From assembly GCF_000745855.1 (NCBI RefSeq), contig NZ_JQKD01000007.1, forward strand, positions 1-64,000: a stretch of DNA of 64,000 nt, written 5' to 3'. The translations under genes and the position numbers were made by a program. Under the pieces are notes generated by a model. The model had not been told where the DNA came from, made no database searches, and worked only from the letters and a program-made list of their open reading frames with translations. Position 1 is the first letter of the stretch; each line of letters begins with the position of its first letter. Origin of the DNA: Xenophilus azovorans DSM 13620. GTDB taxonomy: Bacteria > Pseudomonadota > Gammaproteobacteria > Burkholderiales > Burkholderiaceae_C. Shown here piece by piece: positions 30,874-39,513 of the stretch.

Positions 30874-31602
30874 TCAGTCGCGGCCGGCCCGCAGGATAGC
30901 GTCGGCCAGCGCGCGCGGCTGGCTGAACCACATCTCGTGGCTGCCGTCGCACTCGACCAGGCGGAACAGCCCCAGCCGTTCCGACAGGCGCGGATGCCAC
31001 GGCAAGCCGTGCGGCATCGCGGTGTCCTGCCGGCAGTTGAGGTACGACTTGGCGACGGGCAGCTCGGCCAGCGGGCGCGGCAGGTCGACAGCGTCGGTGA
31101 AGGTGCGGTAGGGGTGCGGGTTGAGCTGCGCGTAGCTGCTGCGGGCCAGGTCGAGGTCGGCGTCGTTGATGAAGGCCTCGCGCCAGATCTCGAAGGGCAG
31201 CATCACCGCGTTGTCCTGCGCACCGGCCAGCGCGTCGAACAGCGCGACATAGTGCGGCGGCACGAGGTCGTTCAGGCACTGGCCGGGCAGCGGCACGAAG
31301 GCGTTCACGTACACCAGCCGCCGCAGGCGCGGCGCGATGCGCTCGGCCGCGCCGGAGATGACCATGCCGCCGTAGCTGTGGCCGACCAGGCGCACCTCGT
31401 GCAGGTCGTGCGCCTCGACGAACTCGACCAGCGAGGCGACGGCGTCGGCCAGGCCGGTGCGGCTGCGGTCGTCGCCGGGGCGGTTGCCGGCGAGCGTCGG
31501 GCAGTGCACGGCATGGCCGGCGGCGCGCAGGTGCTCGGCGGTGGCTTCCATCTCGGCGCCGGTGTGCCAGGCGCCGTGGACGAGGACGTAGGTGTCGGAC
31601 AT
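30874..31602 (-). CDS. Alpha/beta hydrolase (salicylate-esterase/hydroxynitrile-lyase-like)
   Basis: A 242-residue hydrolase. YVLVHGAWHTG is the oxyanion region, VGHSYGGM the nucleophile elbow with the catalytic serine, and ECDGSHEMWFSQP carries the late catalytic histidine. The overall shape resembles the EstC/MES family of small esterases. An AAGGAG site precedes the ATG. It lies directly downstream of an AraC-type regulator on the same strand. Confidence 0.88.
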   Translation of the reverse strand: MSDTYVLVHGAWHTGAEMEATAEHLRAAGHAVHCPTLAGNRPGDDRSRTGLADAVASLVEFVEAHDLHEVRLVGHSYGGMVISGAAERIAPRLRRLVYVNAFVPLPGQCLNDLVPPHYVALFDALAGAQDNAVMLPFEIWREAFINDADLDLARSSYAQLNPHPYRTFTDAVDLPRPLAELPVAKSYLNCRQDTAMPHGLPWHPRLSERLGLFRLVECDGSHEMWFSQPRALADAILRAGRD

Positions 31603-31691
31603 GGCGGTCTCCTTGTGGGTGGTTCGGAGCCCGCAAATCTAGGCAGCGCGCGGTGCGGCGGATGGCCGCTGCGCGCCGGCCGCGTGGCCGC

Positions 31692-32660
31692 TCAGCGCCG
31701 CTGGCGGCGAAGCTGCGCCGGCGTGGCGCCCAGGCGTGCGCGGCAGGTGCGCACGAAGTGCGACGCGTCGAGCAGCCCCACGCGCCGGCCGATCTCGGCC
31801 ACGGTGAGCCGGTCGAAGCGCGCATCGGCCAGCAGGCGTGCCGCGACCTCCATGCGGCAGGCCATGAGGTGATGCGCGAAGCTCAGCTCGCCGCCGGCCA
31901 GGCTGCGGTGCAGCGTGCGCTCGGAGATGCCCAGGTCCGCGGCGATGGCGGCGGCCGTCAGGCCCGGCTCGGCATGGCGCTCGCGCACCCGGTCGAGGAT
32001 GCGGCGGCGCAGCGAGGCCAGGGCCGGTTCGTCCTGCGGCGGCGTGCCGGCGGCCAGCGCGATCAGCGCGCCGAGCTGGTCGGTCAGCAGCGCGGCGGGC
32101 AGCGGCGGCGCGGCCGCCAGGGCCGGCGTGAGCTGGCAGGCGAAGGCGCTCAGCGCGCGGCCCCAGCCCTGCTGCCCGTCGATGCGCCGGCCGGCGGCGG
32201 CGCGGATGTCCGGCAGCCAGCGTTCGAGCCACTCGGGACGCAACTGCAGCGACACCGTGTCGGCGCGCTCGGGGAAGTGGAATTCGTAGCGCTCGCGCGA
32301 ATCGACGAGCACCAGGTCGCCGGGCAGCAGGCGGGCGCCGCGCGATGCTTGCACGGCGCTCCAGGCGCTGTCGGTCTTGCACAGCAGGTAGCAGAAGTTC
32401 TCGCGGCTGCGGGCGATGGCGGCGCGGGTGCGGTAGACGTCCTGCGCGCTGCCGCGCACCTGGTTCACCGAGACGGGGCCCCAGTCCACCGCCTCCAGGC
32501 TGGAGTGGAAGTCGGCGCTGCGCGGGCTGGTGGCCGCCATTTCGAGGAAGCCTTCGCAGATCGCGCCGACCCAGTAGTCCAGCCGCTCGGCCGCGCCCAC
32601 CGCGTCGGTGGACCAGCGGCGCACGGCGCCGGCGGGCGCTGAGGGCAGGGCGGGAGTCAT
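31692..32660 (-). CDS. AraC-family transcriptional regulator
   Basis: A 322-residue regulator with an N-terminal AraC_binding_2-like sensor domain (residues about 25-190) and a C-terminal double HTH: AAAIAADLGISERTLHRSL and VAEIGRRVGLLDASHFVRTCRA. The second helix contains the usual F-R region as HFVRTCR. It may control the hydrolase gene 89 bases downstream. Confidence 0.9.
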   Translation of the reverse strand: MTPALPSAPAGAVRRWSTDAVGAAERLDYWVGAICEGFLEMAATSPRSADFHSSLEAVDWGPVSVNQVRGSAQDVYRTRAAIARSRENFCYLLCKTDSAWSAVQASRGARLLPGDLVLVDSRERYEFHFPERADTVSLQLRPEWLERWLPDIRAAAGRRIDGQQGWGRALSAFACQLTPALAAAPPLPAALLTDQLGALIALAAGTPPQDEPALASLRRRILDRVRERHAEPGLTAAAIAADLGISERTLHRSLAGGELSFAHHLMACRMEVAARLLADARFDRLTVAEIGRRVGLLDASHFVRTCRARLGATPAQLRRQRR

Positions 32661-32730
32661 GGCCGCGAGTGTGGGCCGCGCTGCCGCGGCGCCGCAAGAG
32701 GCCCGACCCGGGGGCGCGCGCTATACGGAT

Positions 32731-32782
32731 TTGCGTTCAATCGACGAGAACCGTTCGGGCTGATTGATATCGTTGAACGCAA
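32731..32782. repeat. 10-bp perfect inverted repeat with a 32-base spacer
   Basis: TTGCGTTCAA (32731-32740) and TTGAACGCAA (32773-32782) are exact reverse complements between the AraC-type gene and the end of the VOC gene. It may be a looping operator or the end of an unseen element. No T-tract makes it a terminator. Confidence 0.4.
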
Positions 32783-32789
32783 CTGCATG

Positions 32790-33227
32790 TCAGGGGCGCG
32801 AGAGCGCGGGCGCCGTCACGCCATCGGGCAGGCCGGCCGAGGCGATGCGGAAGACGTTGTCCTCCGGGTCGGCCAGCACCGCCTGCCACTGGCCGTAGTA
32901 GGTGGCGAAGGGGCCCTTGAGCACGCGGCCGCCGTGCGCCTGCGCCGCCTGCACGGCCGCATCGACGGCGGCGGGCGAGCCGAGCATCAGCGTGGCGTAG
33001 GCGACGGTGGGGCGGGGCCGCGCGTCGTCGCCCGGCCGGCGTCCGTCGAGGCCGAGCAGCCCGTAGGCGGCGCGGGCATCGTTGAAGCCGAACTGGAAGT
33101 CCGCCGTCTCCACCGCGCGATAGATCGGCGAGCGCGCCGCCTCGGCCTCGGGCAGGCCGAACACGGCGCGGTAGAAGGCGAACTGCGCCTCGACGTCGCG
33201 GCACATCAGGTTGAACCAGAGCTTCAT
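32790..33227 (-). CDS. VOC-superfamily (glyoxalase-like) protein
   Basis: A 145-residue vicinal-oxygen-chelate protein. MKLWFNLMCRDVEAQFAFY begins the first beta-alpha-beta module, and LADPEDNVFRIA is the metal-side ending of the second. Its ATG overlaps the stop of the oxygenase gene upstream (ATGA), so the two are coupled. Members are dioxygenases, isomerases or antibiotic-binding proteins; no specific reaction can be assigned. Confidence 0.85.
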   Translation of the reverse strand: MKLWFNLMCRDVEAQFAFYRAVFGLPEAEAARSPIYRAVETADFQFGFNDARAAYGLLGLDGRRPGDDARPRPTVAYATLMLGSPAAVDAAVQAAQAHGGRVLKGPFATYYGQWQAVLADPEDNVFRIASAGLPDGVTAPALSRP

Positions 33228-34201
33228 GCGGCTGCCGCCTGCTGCTTCAAGCCGTAGCTGCGGCGGTACATCTCGACCAGGTGCTCGCCGGCGGTGCAGG
33301 GCGCGAAGCGCGGCGCCTCGCCCTCGGGCACCGTGCCGGGCACGGCCTCGATGCGCGCGAAGTAGTCGGGCTCGTAGAAGAAGGGGATCGACCAGCGCGC
33401 CGCGCCGCCCGAGTGCAGGTTGCGCACGCGGTGCGGGTTGGAGTGGTACAGGCCGTTGGTCCAGCGCGGGATCATGTCGCCCAGGTTGACGACGAAGCAG
33501 CCTTCCATCGGCGTGGCCGGCACCCAGTCGCCTTCGGGCGTCTGCACTTCGAGGCCGCCGTGCGCGTCCTGCGCGAGGATGGTGACGGCGCCCCAGTCGG
33601 TGTGCGCGCCGGCGCCGAAGGTGCGCTCGTCGGCGCCCTCGGGGTGCGCGGGGTAGCGGATCATGCGCAGCGTGACCATCGGACTCTCGCTGGTCGCATC
33701 GAAGTACGTCTCGGGCAGGTGCAGCGACAGCGCGAGCAACTGCATCAGCCGGCGCGAGAGCGCGAGCATCGCCTGGATGTACGCCTCGCACGCCGCGGGC
33801 GCCTCGGGCACCTCGGCCGGCCACTGGTTGTGGCCGTAGGTCTGGTGGCCGGCGACCACGTAGGGGTGGTCGGCCGGGTAGGCCATGCCGCAGTAGAAGC
33901 TTTCCTTGAGGTCGGGCCGCGCATCGGCGTCCAGCGTTTGCGCGCCGAGGTTCTCGTAGCCGCGCATCGTCGGCGAGTGGCGCATGTCCAGCGCCTCGCG
34001 CGTGGCGGCGGGCACGTCCTCCAGCAGCCGGCGTGCCAGCGCGAACTGCCGCGCCACCTGATCGGCCGGCACGCCGTGATGCCGCACGTAGAAGAAGCCA
34101 GAGGCCATGGCCGCCGCGCGCAGCTGCGCGGCCACCTCGGCGCTGCGCGGACCGCCGGGTGCCAGCGCCCCGGAGAGGTCGATGACGGGGATCGCCGCCA
34201 C
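33224..34201 (-). CDS. Isopenicillin-N-synthase-like Fe(II)/2-oxoglutarate oxygenase
   Basis: A 325-residue non-heme iron oxygenase. The facial triad is H200, D202 (AHTDWG) and H257 (SNPHRVRN). The N-terminal DIOX_N domain ends near residue 130. It begins with GTG four bases after the binding-protein stop. Such enzymes oxidise amino-acid-like or xenobiotic substrates. Position between an NMT1-type binding protein and a VOC gene suggests that an imported compound is oxidised here. Confidence 0.9.
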   Translation of the reverse strand: MAAIPVIDLSGALAPGGPRSAEVAAQLRAAAMASGFFYVRHHGVPADQVARQFALARRLLEDVPAATREALDMRHSPTMRGYENLGAQTLDADARPDLKESFYCGMAYPADHPYVVAGHQTYGHNQWPAEVPEAPAACEAYIQAMLALSRRLMQLLALSLHLPETYFDATSESPMVTLRMIRYPAHPEGADERTFGAGAHTDWGAVTILAQDAHGGLEVQTPEGDWVPATPMEGCFVVNLGDMIPRWTNGLYHSNPHRVRNLHSGGAARWSIPFFYEPDYFARIEAVPGTVPEGEAPRFAPCTAGEHLVEMYRRSYGLKQQAAAA

Positions 34202-34205
34202 GGCC

Positions 34206-35237
34206 TCAGGCCTTCAGCTTGCGGTCGGCCGGCGAGGGCAGGAAGCGCTCGGTCCAGATGTCGGCCACGGCCGGCGAGGACTTCAGGCCGAAGGCGTCCA
34301 CCGTCTCGGCGATGGTGGCCTGGATGCGCTCCGGCGTGGCGGCGCCCCAGCCGTGGCTGCGGGTGCCGGGCGTGTCCATGCTGCCCTCGACGATGAGCTT
34401 CAGGCGCTCGTGCTCGATCTGCTCGTTGGCCAGCGGCTCGCGCGCCTTCACGGCGGCGGCGCCGGCCCGGGTGTCGGCCATCGCCTCGATCCAGCCGCGC
34501 GTGGTGGCCTTCACGAAGGCCTTCATCGCCTCGGCCTGCTCCATGCTCTTCGCGTTGGCGACCAGGCCGTTGCCGTACGACTTCATGCCGTGGTCGGAGA
34601 AGCGGAACATGCGGATCTGCTCGGGGCCCATGCCGCGCAGCTTGAGGTTGAGCAGGCCGGTGAAGTAGAAGTAGGCCGAGCCGTCGAAGTCGCCCTTGAC
34701 GAAGCGCGTGTCGCCGATGTCGGGCGCCACGTTCTCCCACTTCACGCCCGAAGGGTCGAAGCCCTGCGCCTTGGCGAACACGGGGAACAGCTTGCGCGAG
34801 GCGTTGAAGGGCTGGCCCAGCAGCGTCTTGCCCGCCAGGTCGGCCGGCCGGGCGATGGGGCCGTTCCTGCGCACGAGGATGGCGTTGGGGTTCAGGTCGT
34901 ACTGGATCGCCACCGCCTTCAGGCCGGCGGTGGGGTTGTTGACGTTGAACTCCACCATCGTCGCCAGGTCGGCCGAGGCGCAGTCGTAGGCGCCGCTGCC
35001 CACCAGGCTGATGGCGGCGGCCGAGCCGTTGCCGGTGTCGATGGCGACGTCCAGGCCCGCGTCCTTGTAATAGCCGCGCTGGTGCGCCAGCAGGAAGCCG
35101 GCGGCGGTGGCCTCGACCTTCCAGCCGAGGTTGAACCTGAATTTCTGCAGCGAGCCCTGGGCGCGCACGAAGGGCGCGGCGGCGAGCAGGGAGGCGGTGG
35201 CGCCGGCGGCGCGCAGGAGGGAGCGGCGGGGAAGCAT
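34206..35237 (-). CDS. ABC transporter substrate-binding protein, NMT1/TauA type
   Basis: A 343-residue periplasmic protein. MLPRRSLLRAAG plus a hydrophobic stretch ending FVRAQG is a twin-arginine-like signal. The mature part begins KFRFNLGWKVEATAAGF, typical of NMT1/SsuA proteins that bind sulfonates, thiamine precursors or aromatic compounds. No cognate ATPase or permease is next to it, so it relies on components elsewhere or is an orphan. A longer upstream frame has no signal-like start and was rejected. Confidence 0.88.
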   Translation of the reverse strand: MLPRRSLLRAAGATASLLAAAPFVRAQGSLQKFRFNLGWKVEATAAGFLLAHQRGYYKDAGLDVAIDTGNGSAAAISLVGSGAYDCASADLATMVEFNVNNPTAGLKAVAIQYDLNPNAILVRRNGPIARPADLAGKTLLGQPFNASRKLFPVFAKAQGFDPSGVKWENVAPDIGDTRFVKGDFDGSAYFYFTGLLNLKLRGMGPEQIRMFRFSDHGMKSYGNGLVANAKSMEQAEAMKAFVKATTRGWIEAMADTRAGAAAVKAREPLANEQIEHERLKLIVEGSMDTPGTRSHGWGAATPERIQATIAETVDAFGLKSSPAVADIWTERFLPSPADRKLKA

Positions 35238-35656
35238 GGTGGTGGAACTCCGTGAAGACACAGGTGTGCGCAGGGCGCGCCACGCGGGCCGCGCAGCGCG
35301 GGTCATCCAGAGCAATTTCCGGGCGGCTGCCGGCAGGCCGGGCCGCTGAACGCTTCTACTCGTGGCTGGAGTGCGAGCAGGTTCCGTGCCGTCCCGAGGC
35401 GGCGTCCGGCGGCCCGTGCTGCACCGTCTTGAGGCCGGCGCGCATCAAATCGGCGCGCCGCTGCCCGGCCCCCGGCGCCGCGGGCGTGCAATACGCGGGC
35501 GTGGAACTTGCAAGAAGGAGGGCGAGAGTAGAAGCGTGCACCGGCGCAGGTCGCCGGGGGTCATTGCTCTCCGGGCGCCCGGCGTCCCGGAGCGCACGCT
35601 GCCGGGCGCCGGGTGGTCCGTCCTCCACCCGAACCACACCAGACCGGTCGCTCGCC
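35238..35656. other. Divergent intergenic region between binding protein and oxygenase genes
   Basis: This gap of about 420 bases contains no supportable gene. A purine-rich GAAGGAGGG stretch near 35512 looks like a ribosome site but no coding region follows it. Promoters for the genes on both sides must lie here, but no consensus pair stood out. Confidence 0.4.
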
Positions 35657-36649
35657 ATGAACTCTTCTGCCACCCACACCCTCCACGAACTGAGCAAGGA
35701 ATCGCGCATGGGCGCGATGGGCTCGGAAACCACTGCGCGCGAAGTGCGCCGCATCAGCCTGGCCGACTTCGAGCGCCGCCGCGCCGGGATCGCCGACCAG
35801 TTGTGGGACGCCGCGGTCGACGTCGGCTTCTTCCAGCTCACCGACCACGGCCTGCCGCTGGAGGCCATCCGCGGCGCCTTTCGCGAGGCCGAGCGTTTCT
35901 TCGCGCTGCCCGACAGCGTGAAGGCGCAGTACCCGCTGGCCAACAACGCCGGCTGGGAGAGCAAGGCGCAGGTGCGCCCTTCCACCGGCACCGCCGACCA
36001 GAAGGAGAGCTACCAGATCACGCTGCCGCTGATGGGCAGGCTGTTCCCGACCGAGGAAGAACTGCCCGGCTTCAAGGCGGCGATGCTCGACTTCGAGCAG
36101 AAGAGCTGGGAGGTCGGGATGAAGGTGCTGTCCTGCTTCGCGCTGAAGCTGGGCTTCGACGAGGACTTCTTCACCCGCGCGCACGACAAGGCCAGCCCCG
36201 AGTACCAGAGCACGCTGCGCCTGCTGCACTACTACGCCATCCCGCCCGAGGCGCAGGACAAGCTCGACCTGTGGCGCGCCGGCGCGCACACCGACTTCGA
36301 CTGCCTGACCATCCTCTACCAGCGCCAGGGGCAGGGCGGCCTGCAGGTGTGCCCGGGGGCCGAGTTCGAGAAGCAGGAGTGGACGTCGATCCCGCCCGAC
36401 GAGGACGTCATCACCTGCAACATCGGCGACATGCTCATGCGCTGGAGCGACGACCGGCTGCCCAGCAACTTCCACCGTGTGCGCAACCCGCAGCCGGGCG
36501 AATACATGGGGCCGCGCTACAGCATCGCCTTCTTCTGCCAGGCGAACCGCGACGCGCTGATCGAGTCGCCCTCGGGCAAGTACCCGCCCATCACCGCGGG
36601 CGACTACCTCAAGCAGCGCATCGCGGCGAACTTCGGCAAGAAGTATTGA
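35657..36649 (+). CDS. Isopenicillin-N-synthase-family Fe(II)/2-oxoglutarate oxygenase
   Basis: A 330-residue oxygenase of the same superfamily as the one at 33224 but clearly a different subgroup. HTDFDCLTILYQ supplies His and Asp of the triad, NFHRVRNP the second histidine, and RYSIAFF the 2-oxoglutarate or substrate arginine. The start MNSSATH was chosen as the first ATG in the conserved frame; no clear ribosome site is present. It is divergent from the NMT1-type binding protein gene. The substrate is unknown. Confidence 0.9.
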   Translation: MNSSATHTLHELSKESRMGAMGSETTAREVRRISLADFERRRAGIADQLWDAAVDVGFFQLTDHGLPLEAIRGAFREAERFFALPDSVKAQYPLANNAGWESKAQVRPSTGTADQKESYQITLPLMGRLFPTEEELPGFKAAMLDFEQKSWEVGMKVLSCFALKLGFDEDFFTRAHDKASPEYQSTLRLLHYYAIPPEAQDKLDLWRAGAHTDFDCLTILYQRQGQGGLQVCPGAEFEKQEWTSIPPDEDVITCNIGDMLMRWSDDRLPSNFHRVRNPQPGEYMGPRYSIAFFCQANRDALIESPSGKYPPITAGDYLKQRIAANFGKKY

Positions 36650-36650
36650 G

Positions 36651-36768
36651 TGCCCCCAGGGCCGGGCTGCGCCCAGCCCGCCCCCCGCGGGGGGCAAGAA
36701 AACTTGGGGCGGCCCGGCGTTTTCTTGAGAGTTTCTTGCTCCCTTTCCCGAAAGGGGCGAGGAGCAAG
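36651..36768. repeat. Cluster of three perfect hairpins, REP-like/terminator element
   Basis: Three dyads follow each other between convergent genes. GCCCCCC GC GGGGGGC (36680-36695). AAGAAAAC with GTTTTCTT (36696-36703, 36719-36726), closing around a GGGGCGGCCC core. CTTGCTCC with GGAGCAAG (36735-36742, 36761-36768), enclosing CCCTTTC/GAAAGGG. It should stop transcription from both sides. The regular make-up resembles dispersed intergenic palindromes of Comamonadaceae; that is from memory. Confidence 0.6.
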
Positions 36769-36778
36769 ACGGGCGCGC

Positions 36779-37309
36779 TCAGGGCCGCCGCACTTCCAGC
36801 GGCTGCTTCGACCAGTAGATGCCGGCCAGTGTGTCCAGCCGCACCGTGCCGCCGGTGGAGGGCGCGTGCACGAAGCGGCCCTCGCCCACGTAGATGCCCG
36901 CGTGCGTGGGCCGGCCGCGGCCGAAGAGCACCAGGTCGCCGGTGCGGATCTCGTCGGCGCGCACCGGCTCGCCGAAGCTGCCGAGCTGCGCCACGGTGCG
37001 CGGCGGCGCCCGGCCGGCGCGGCTGCTGTAGACGTAGCCGATCAGCCCGCTGCAGTCGAAGCCGCCCTCGGGCGTGTTGCCGCCGTAGCGGTAGGGCGTG
37101 CCTACCAGGCCCAGCGCGTGGATGGCGATGTCGTCGGCCTGCGCGGACGTGAGCGGCGGGTAGACGGCGGCGCGCGGCACTGTCGGCCGGCGCGGCCCCG
37201 GCGCCGTGGAACAGGCGGCCAGCAGGCAGGCGCACAGCGCGAGCAGCAGCGCGGCGGGCCACGGCGTGCGGGCCGGGGCGGCGGAAGTCAGGCGATGGAA
37301 TGGGCGCAT
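36779..37309 (-). CDS. NlpC/P60-family cell-wall hydrolase lipoprotein
   Basis: A 176-residue C40-family peptidase. An N-terminal signal ends in the lipobox LLAAC (about residues 29-33). The catalytic cysteine lies in GGFDCSGLIGYVY and the histidine in RPTHAGIYVGEG; a second polar residue follows near FVHAPS. It should cleave peptidoglycan stem peptides at the outer membrane. It is divergent from the LrgA-type gene, and both touch murein turnover. Confidence 0.92.
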   Translation of the reverse strand: MRPFHRLTSAAPARTPWPAALLLALCACLLAACSTAPGPRRPTVPRAAVYPPLTSAQADDIAIHALGLVGTPYRYGGNTPEGGFDCSGLIGYVYSSRAGRAPPRTVAQLGSFGEPVRADEIRTGDLVLFGRGRPTHAGIYVGEGRFVHAPSTGGTVRLDTLAGIYWSKQPLEVRRP

Positions 37310-37456
37310 GGCTTGCGGCGGCGGGCAGCGGGGGATGCCGCCGAGTCTAAGCGGGTCCGCGCGGCCGTATCAGATCGGCCCGATCCGGCGCGCGAAGTGC
37401 GTCGCATGCGGCTGCGCCGAACTGGCAAGCTGGGCAGGCGTGCACACTCCTTCCCC

Positions 37457-37879
37457 ATGACCGAAACCCGCTCCCGACCTTCTCCGTTGCGCTGGCTCGC
37501 CGCCGCCGCCCAGTTCTGCCTCGGCGTCGCCATCCTGCTGCTGCTGCAGAAGGCCGGCGACGCGGCCGTCGCGCGCTTCGCGCTGCCGCTGCCGGGCGCG
37601 CTGGTGGGCATGCTGCTGCTGCTGGCGGCGCTCGTCGCGATGGGCCGCGTCCCCCGGCCCATCGCCCTGGCGGCGGGCGGCCTGCTCCGGCACATCATGC
37701 TGTTCCTCATGCCGGTGGTGGCCGGCGTGCTCGACCACCTGGACATGCTGCAGGGCCACTGGCTGCCGTTCATGGTGTCGTGCCTGCTCGGCACGGCGCT
37801 GACGCTGGTGGTGACGGCGGCGCTGCTGCAGCGGCTGCTGCACGGCCGCGCGGCCGCGTCCGGGGCGTCGGCGGGATGA
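37457..37879 (+). CDS. lrgA: CidA/LrgA-family holin-like protein
   Basis: A 140-residue membrane protein with four hydrophobic segments. LPLPGALVGMLLLLAAL is the family motif. CidA and LrgA proteins form holin-like pores or act in pyruvate-linked export together with an LrgB partner. Its stop overlaps the start of the next gene (ATGA), giving the classic lrgAB pair. No regulator is adjacent. Confidence 0.9.
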   Translation: MTETRSRPSPLRWLAAAAQFCLGVAILLLLQKAGDAAVARFALPLPGALVGMLLLLAALVAMGRVPRPIALAAGGLLRHIMLFLMPVVAGVLDHLDMLQGHWLPFMVSCLLGTALTLVVTAALLQRLLHGRAAASGASAG

Positions 37880-38571
37880 CGCCCGGCATCGCCAAGGTGC
37901 TGGCCTGGTCGGCGGCATCCGTCCTGGTCTATGTGCTCGCCCTGAAGATCTACCGCTGGCGCAACGCGCATCCCTTCCTGATCCCCGTGGCGACGGGCGC
38001 CGCGCTGATCATGGCGCTGCTCGCGCTGCTGGACGAGCCCTATCCGGTCTATGCGCAGTCCACCGGGCTGCTGCGCTCGCTGATCGGCCCGGCGACGGTG
38101 GCGCTGGCCGTGCCCATGTTCGTGCAGTTGCAGCGGCTGCGTTCCGTCTGGCGCGAGCTGTCGGCCACGCTGCTGGTCGGCGGCGCGACGGCGATCGCCC
38201 TGGCCATGGGGCTGGCCTGGGTGCTGGGGGCGGGCGCCTCGCTGGTGGCGTCGCTGGCGCCCAAGTCCGCGACCATGCCCATCGCCATGCCGGTGGCCGA
38301 GCGCTTCGGCGGGCAGGCGTCCATCACCGCGCTGGCGGTCGCCGTCACCGGCGTGGCCGGCGCCATCTTCTCGGAGCCGCTGCTGCGCTGGATGCGCATC
38401 CGGGACGACCGCGTCCGCGGCTTCGCCGCCGGCCTGACGGCGCATGCCATCGGCCTGGCGCGCGAGATGCAGACCAGCCCCGTCGCCGGCGGCTTCGCCG
38501 CGCTGGCGATGTGCCTGAACGGCGTCGCGACGGCGGTGATGGTGCCGGTCGTCTACCGCCTCCTCGCCTGA
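37876..38571 (+). CDS. lrgB: LrgB-family protein
   Basis: A 231-residue inner-membrane protein with seven or eight hydrophobic segments. YAQSTGLLRSLIGPATVALAVP and SLAPKSATMPIAMPVAERFGG, each seen in pieces, are the diagnostic LrgB motifs. It is translated in coupling with the LrgA-type gene and should act with it in murein hydrolase control or pyruvate transport. Confidence 0.93.
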   Translation: MTPGIAKVLAWSAASVLVYVLALKIYRWRNAHPFLIPVATGAALIMALLALLDEPYPVYAQSTGLLRSLIGPATVALAVPMFVQLQRLRSVWRELSATLLVGGATAIALAMGLAWVLGAGASLVASLAPKSATMPIAMPVAERFGGQASITALAVAVTGVAGAIFSEPLLRWMRIRDDRVRGFAAGLTAHAIGLAREMQTSPVAGGFAALAMCLNGVATAVMVPVVYRLLA

Positions 38572-38573
38572 GC

Positions 38574-38585
38574 GTCCGGCCGGAC
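38574..38585. terminator. Short palindrome after lrgB
   Basis: GTCCGGCCGGAC is a perfect 12-bp dyad two bases after the lrgB stop and before the convergent IclR gene end. It may help termination. There is no loop or T-tract, so this is a weak call. Confidence 0.25.
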
Positions 38586-38604
38586 ACCCAGTGTTCGACC
38601 AATC

Positions 38605-39387
38605 TCAGACGTAGGACAGGTCGGTCACCATGGCCAACAAAGCCGGTCCGACCTCCCGTTCGAGTTGGCCGGGCTTGACAGCGTACGAGGCCAGCACGCA
38701 GTTGAAGACATACAACTCGCCGCCAGTGGCTGGGCGGTATGGGACACCGACCGTGGCCACGTCAGGCCGGTATTCGCCATGCGAGTAGGCGAAGCCGTTG
38801 TCCTGGCAAAACGCCATCATCTCCTCGGCTGCCGCGCCCCACTTGAGCCAGTGGTCGGGCGTCTTCACACGAATCTCGTTGAGCAGCGTGGTGCGTTCCT
38901 CGGCCGTGCAAGCAGCCAAGTAGGCGCGGCCATTGGCAGTGGCAATGATCGGGTGGGACATGCCGATGTCCGAGTAGCGCTGTGCGCGCAGTGACCGGGA
39001 TCGGCTGGTCTCGACGTACACAAGCTTCAGGCGCTCGCGCATGCATAGCGATACCGATCCGCCCAGGCGTTCGGCCAGTTCACGCATTTGGGGGCGCACC
39101 ACCTGTCGCAGCGGGATGTTGGCCAGCAGCGGGTAAGAAAGGGTGAGCACGGCCGTGCCTAGCTGATACTTGCCGGAGGTGCGATCCACGCGCAGATAAC
39201 CCAGCTCGGTGAGGGTATAGCTGAAGCGCGAGATCGTGGGCTTGGACAGGCCCGTGAGGTCCGCCAACTCGCGATTGCCCAGCACCGGGCGCTCGGGTGT
39301 AAAGCAGCGGAGTATCTCCAGTCCACGCGCCAGCGTGGTGGCGAACTGCCGGTCGCCGCCTCTCGATTTCACATCCATCTCACCCAT
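38605..39387 (-). CDS. IclR-family transcriptional regulator
   Basis: A 260-residue IclR regulator: N-terminal winged helix (LADLTGLSKPTISRFSYTL) and a C-terminal GAF-like effector domain (about residues 90-255) with the SDIGMSHPIIATANGRAYLA region. The ATG at 39387 follows GGAG at 7 bases; a GTG at 39408 has no ribosome site. It is divergent from a catabolic operon across an 8-7-8 palindrome and is its likely regulator. Members of this branch (PcaR, MhpR, PobR) respond to aromatic acids. Confidence 0.92.
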   Translation of the reverse strand: MGEMDVKSRGGDRQFATTLARGLEILRCFTPERPVLGNRELADLTGLSKPTISRFSYTLTELGYLRVDRTSGKYQLGTAVLTLSYPLLANIPLRQVVRPQMRELAERLGGSVSLCMRERLKLVYVETSRSRSLRAQRYSDIGMSHPIIATANGRAYLAACTAEERTTLLNEIRVKTPDHWLKWGAAAEEMMAFCQDNGFAYSHGEYRPDVATVGVPYRPATGGELYVFNCVLASYAVKPGQLEREVGPALLAMVTDLSYV

Positions 39388-39422
39388 CGACTTGCTCCAT
39401 AGACGCACTTCGAATTCTTGTT

Positions 39423-39445
39423 CTGCATGTCAAAACAACATGCAG
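39423..39445. promoter_or_regulatory. Candidate IclR operator
   Basis: CTGCATGT, seven bases (CAAAACA), ACATGCAG: perfect 8-base arms in the divergent region between the IclR gene and the catabolic operon, 68 bases before the first operon gene. Size and position fit an IclR-type dimer site. Confidence 0.55.
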
Positions 39446-39513
39446 CATATCCAAACCCGAGACGTCGTTGATGCGCACCGGACCTAGCATCCGGGTCCCA
39501 AGGAGACAACGCC

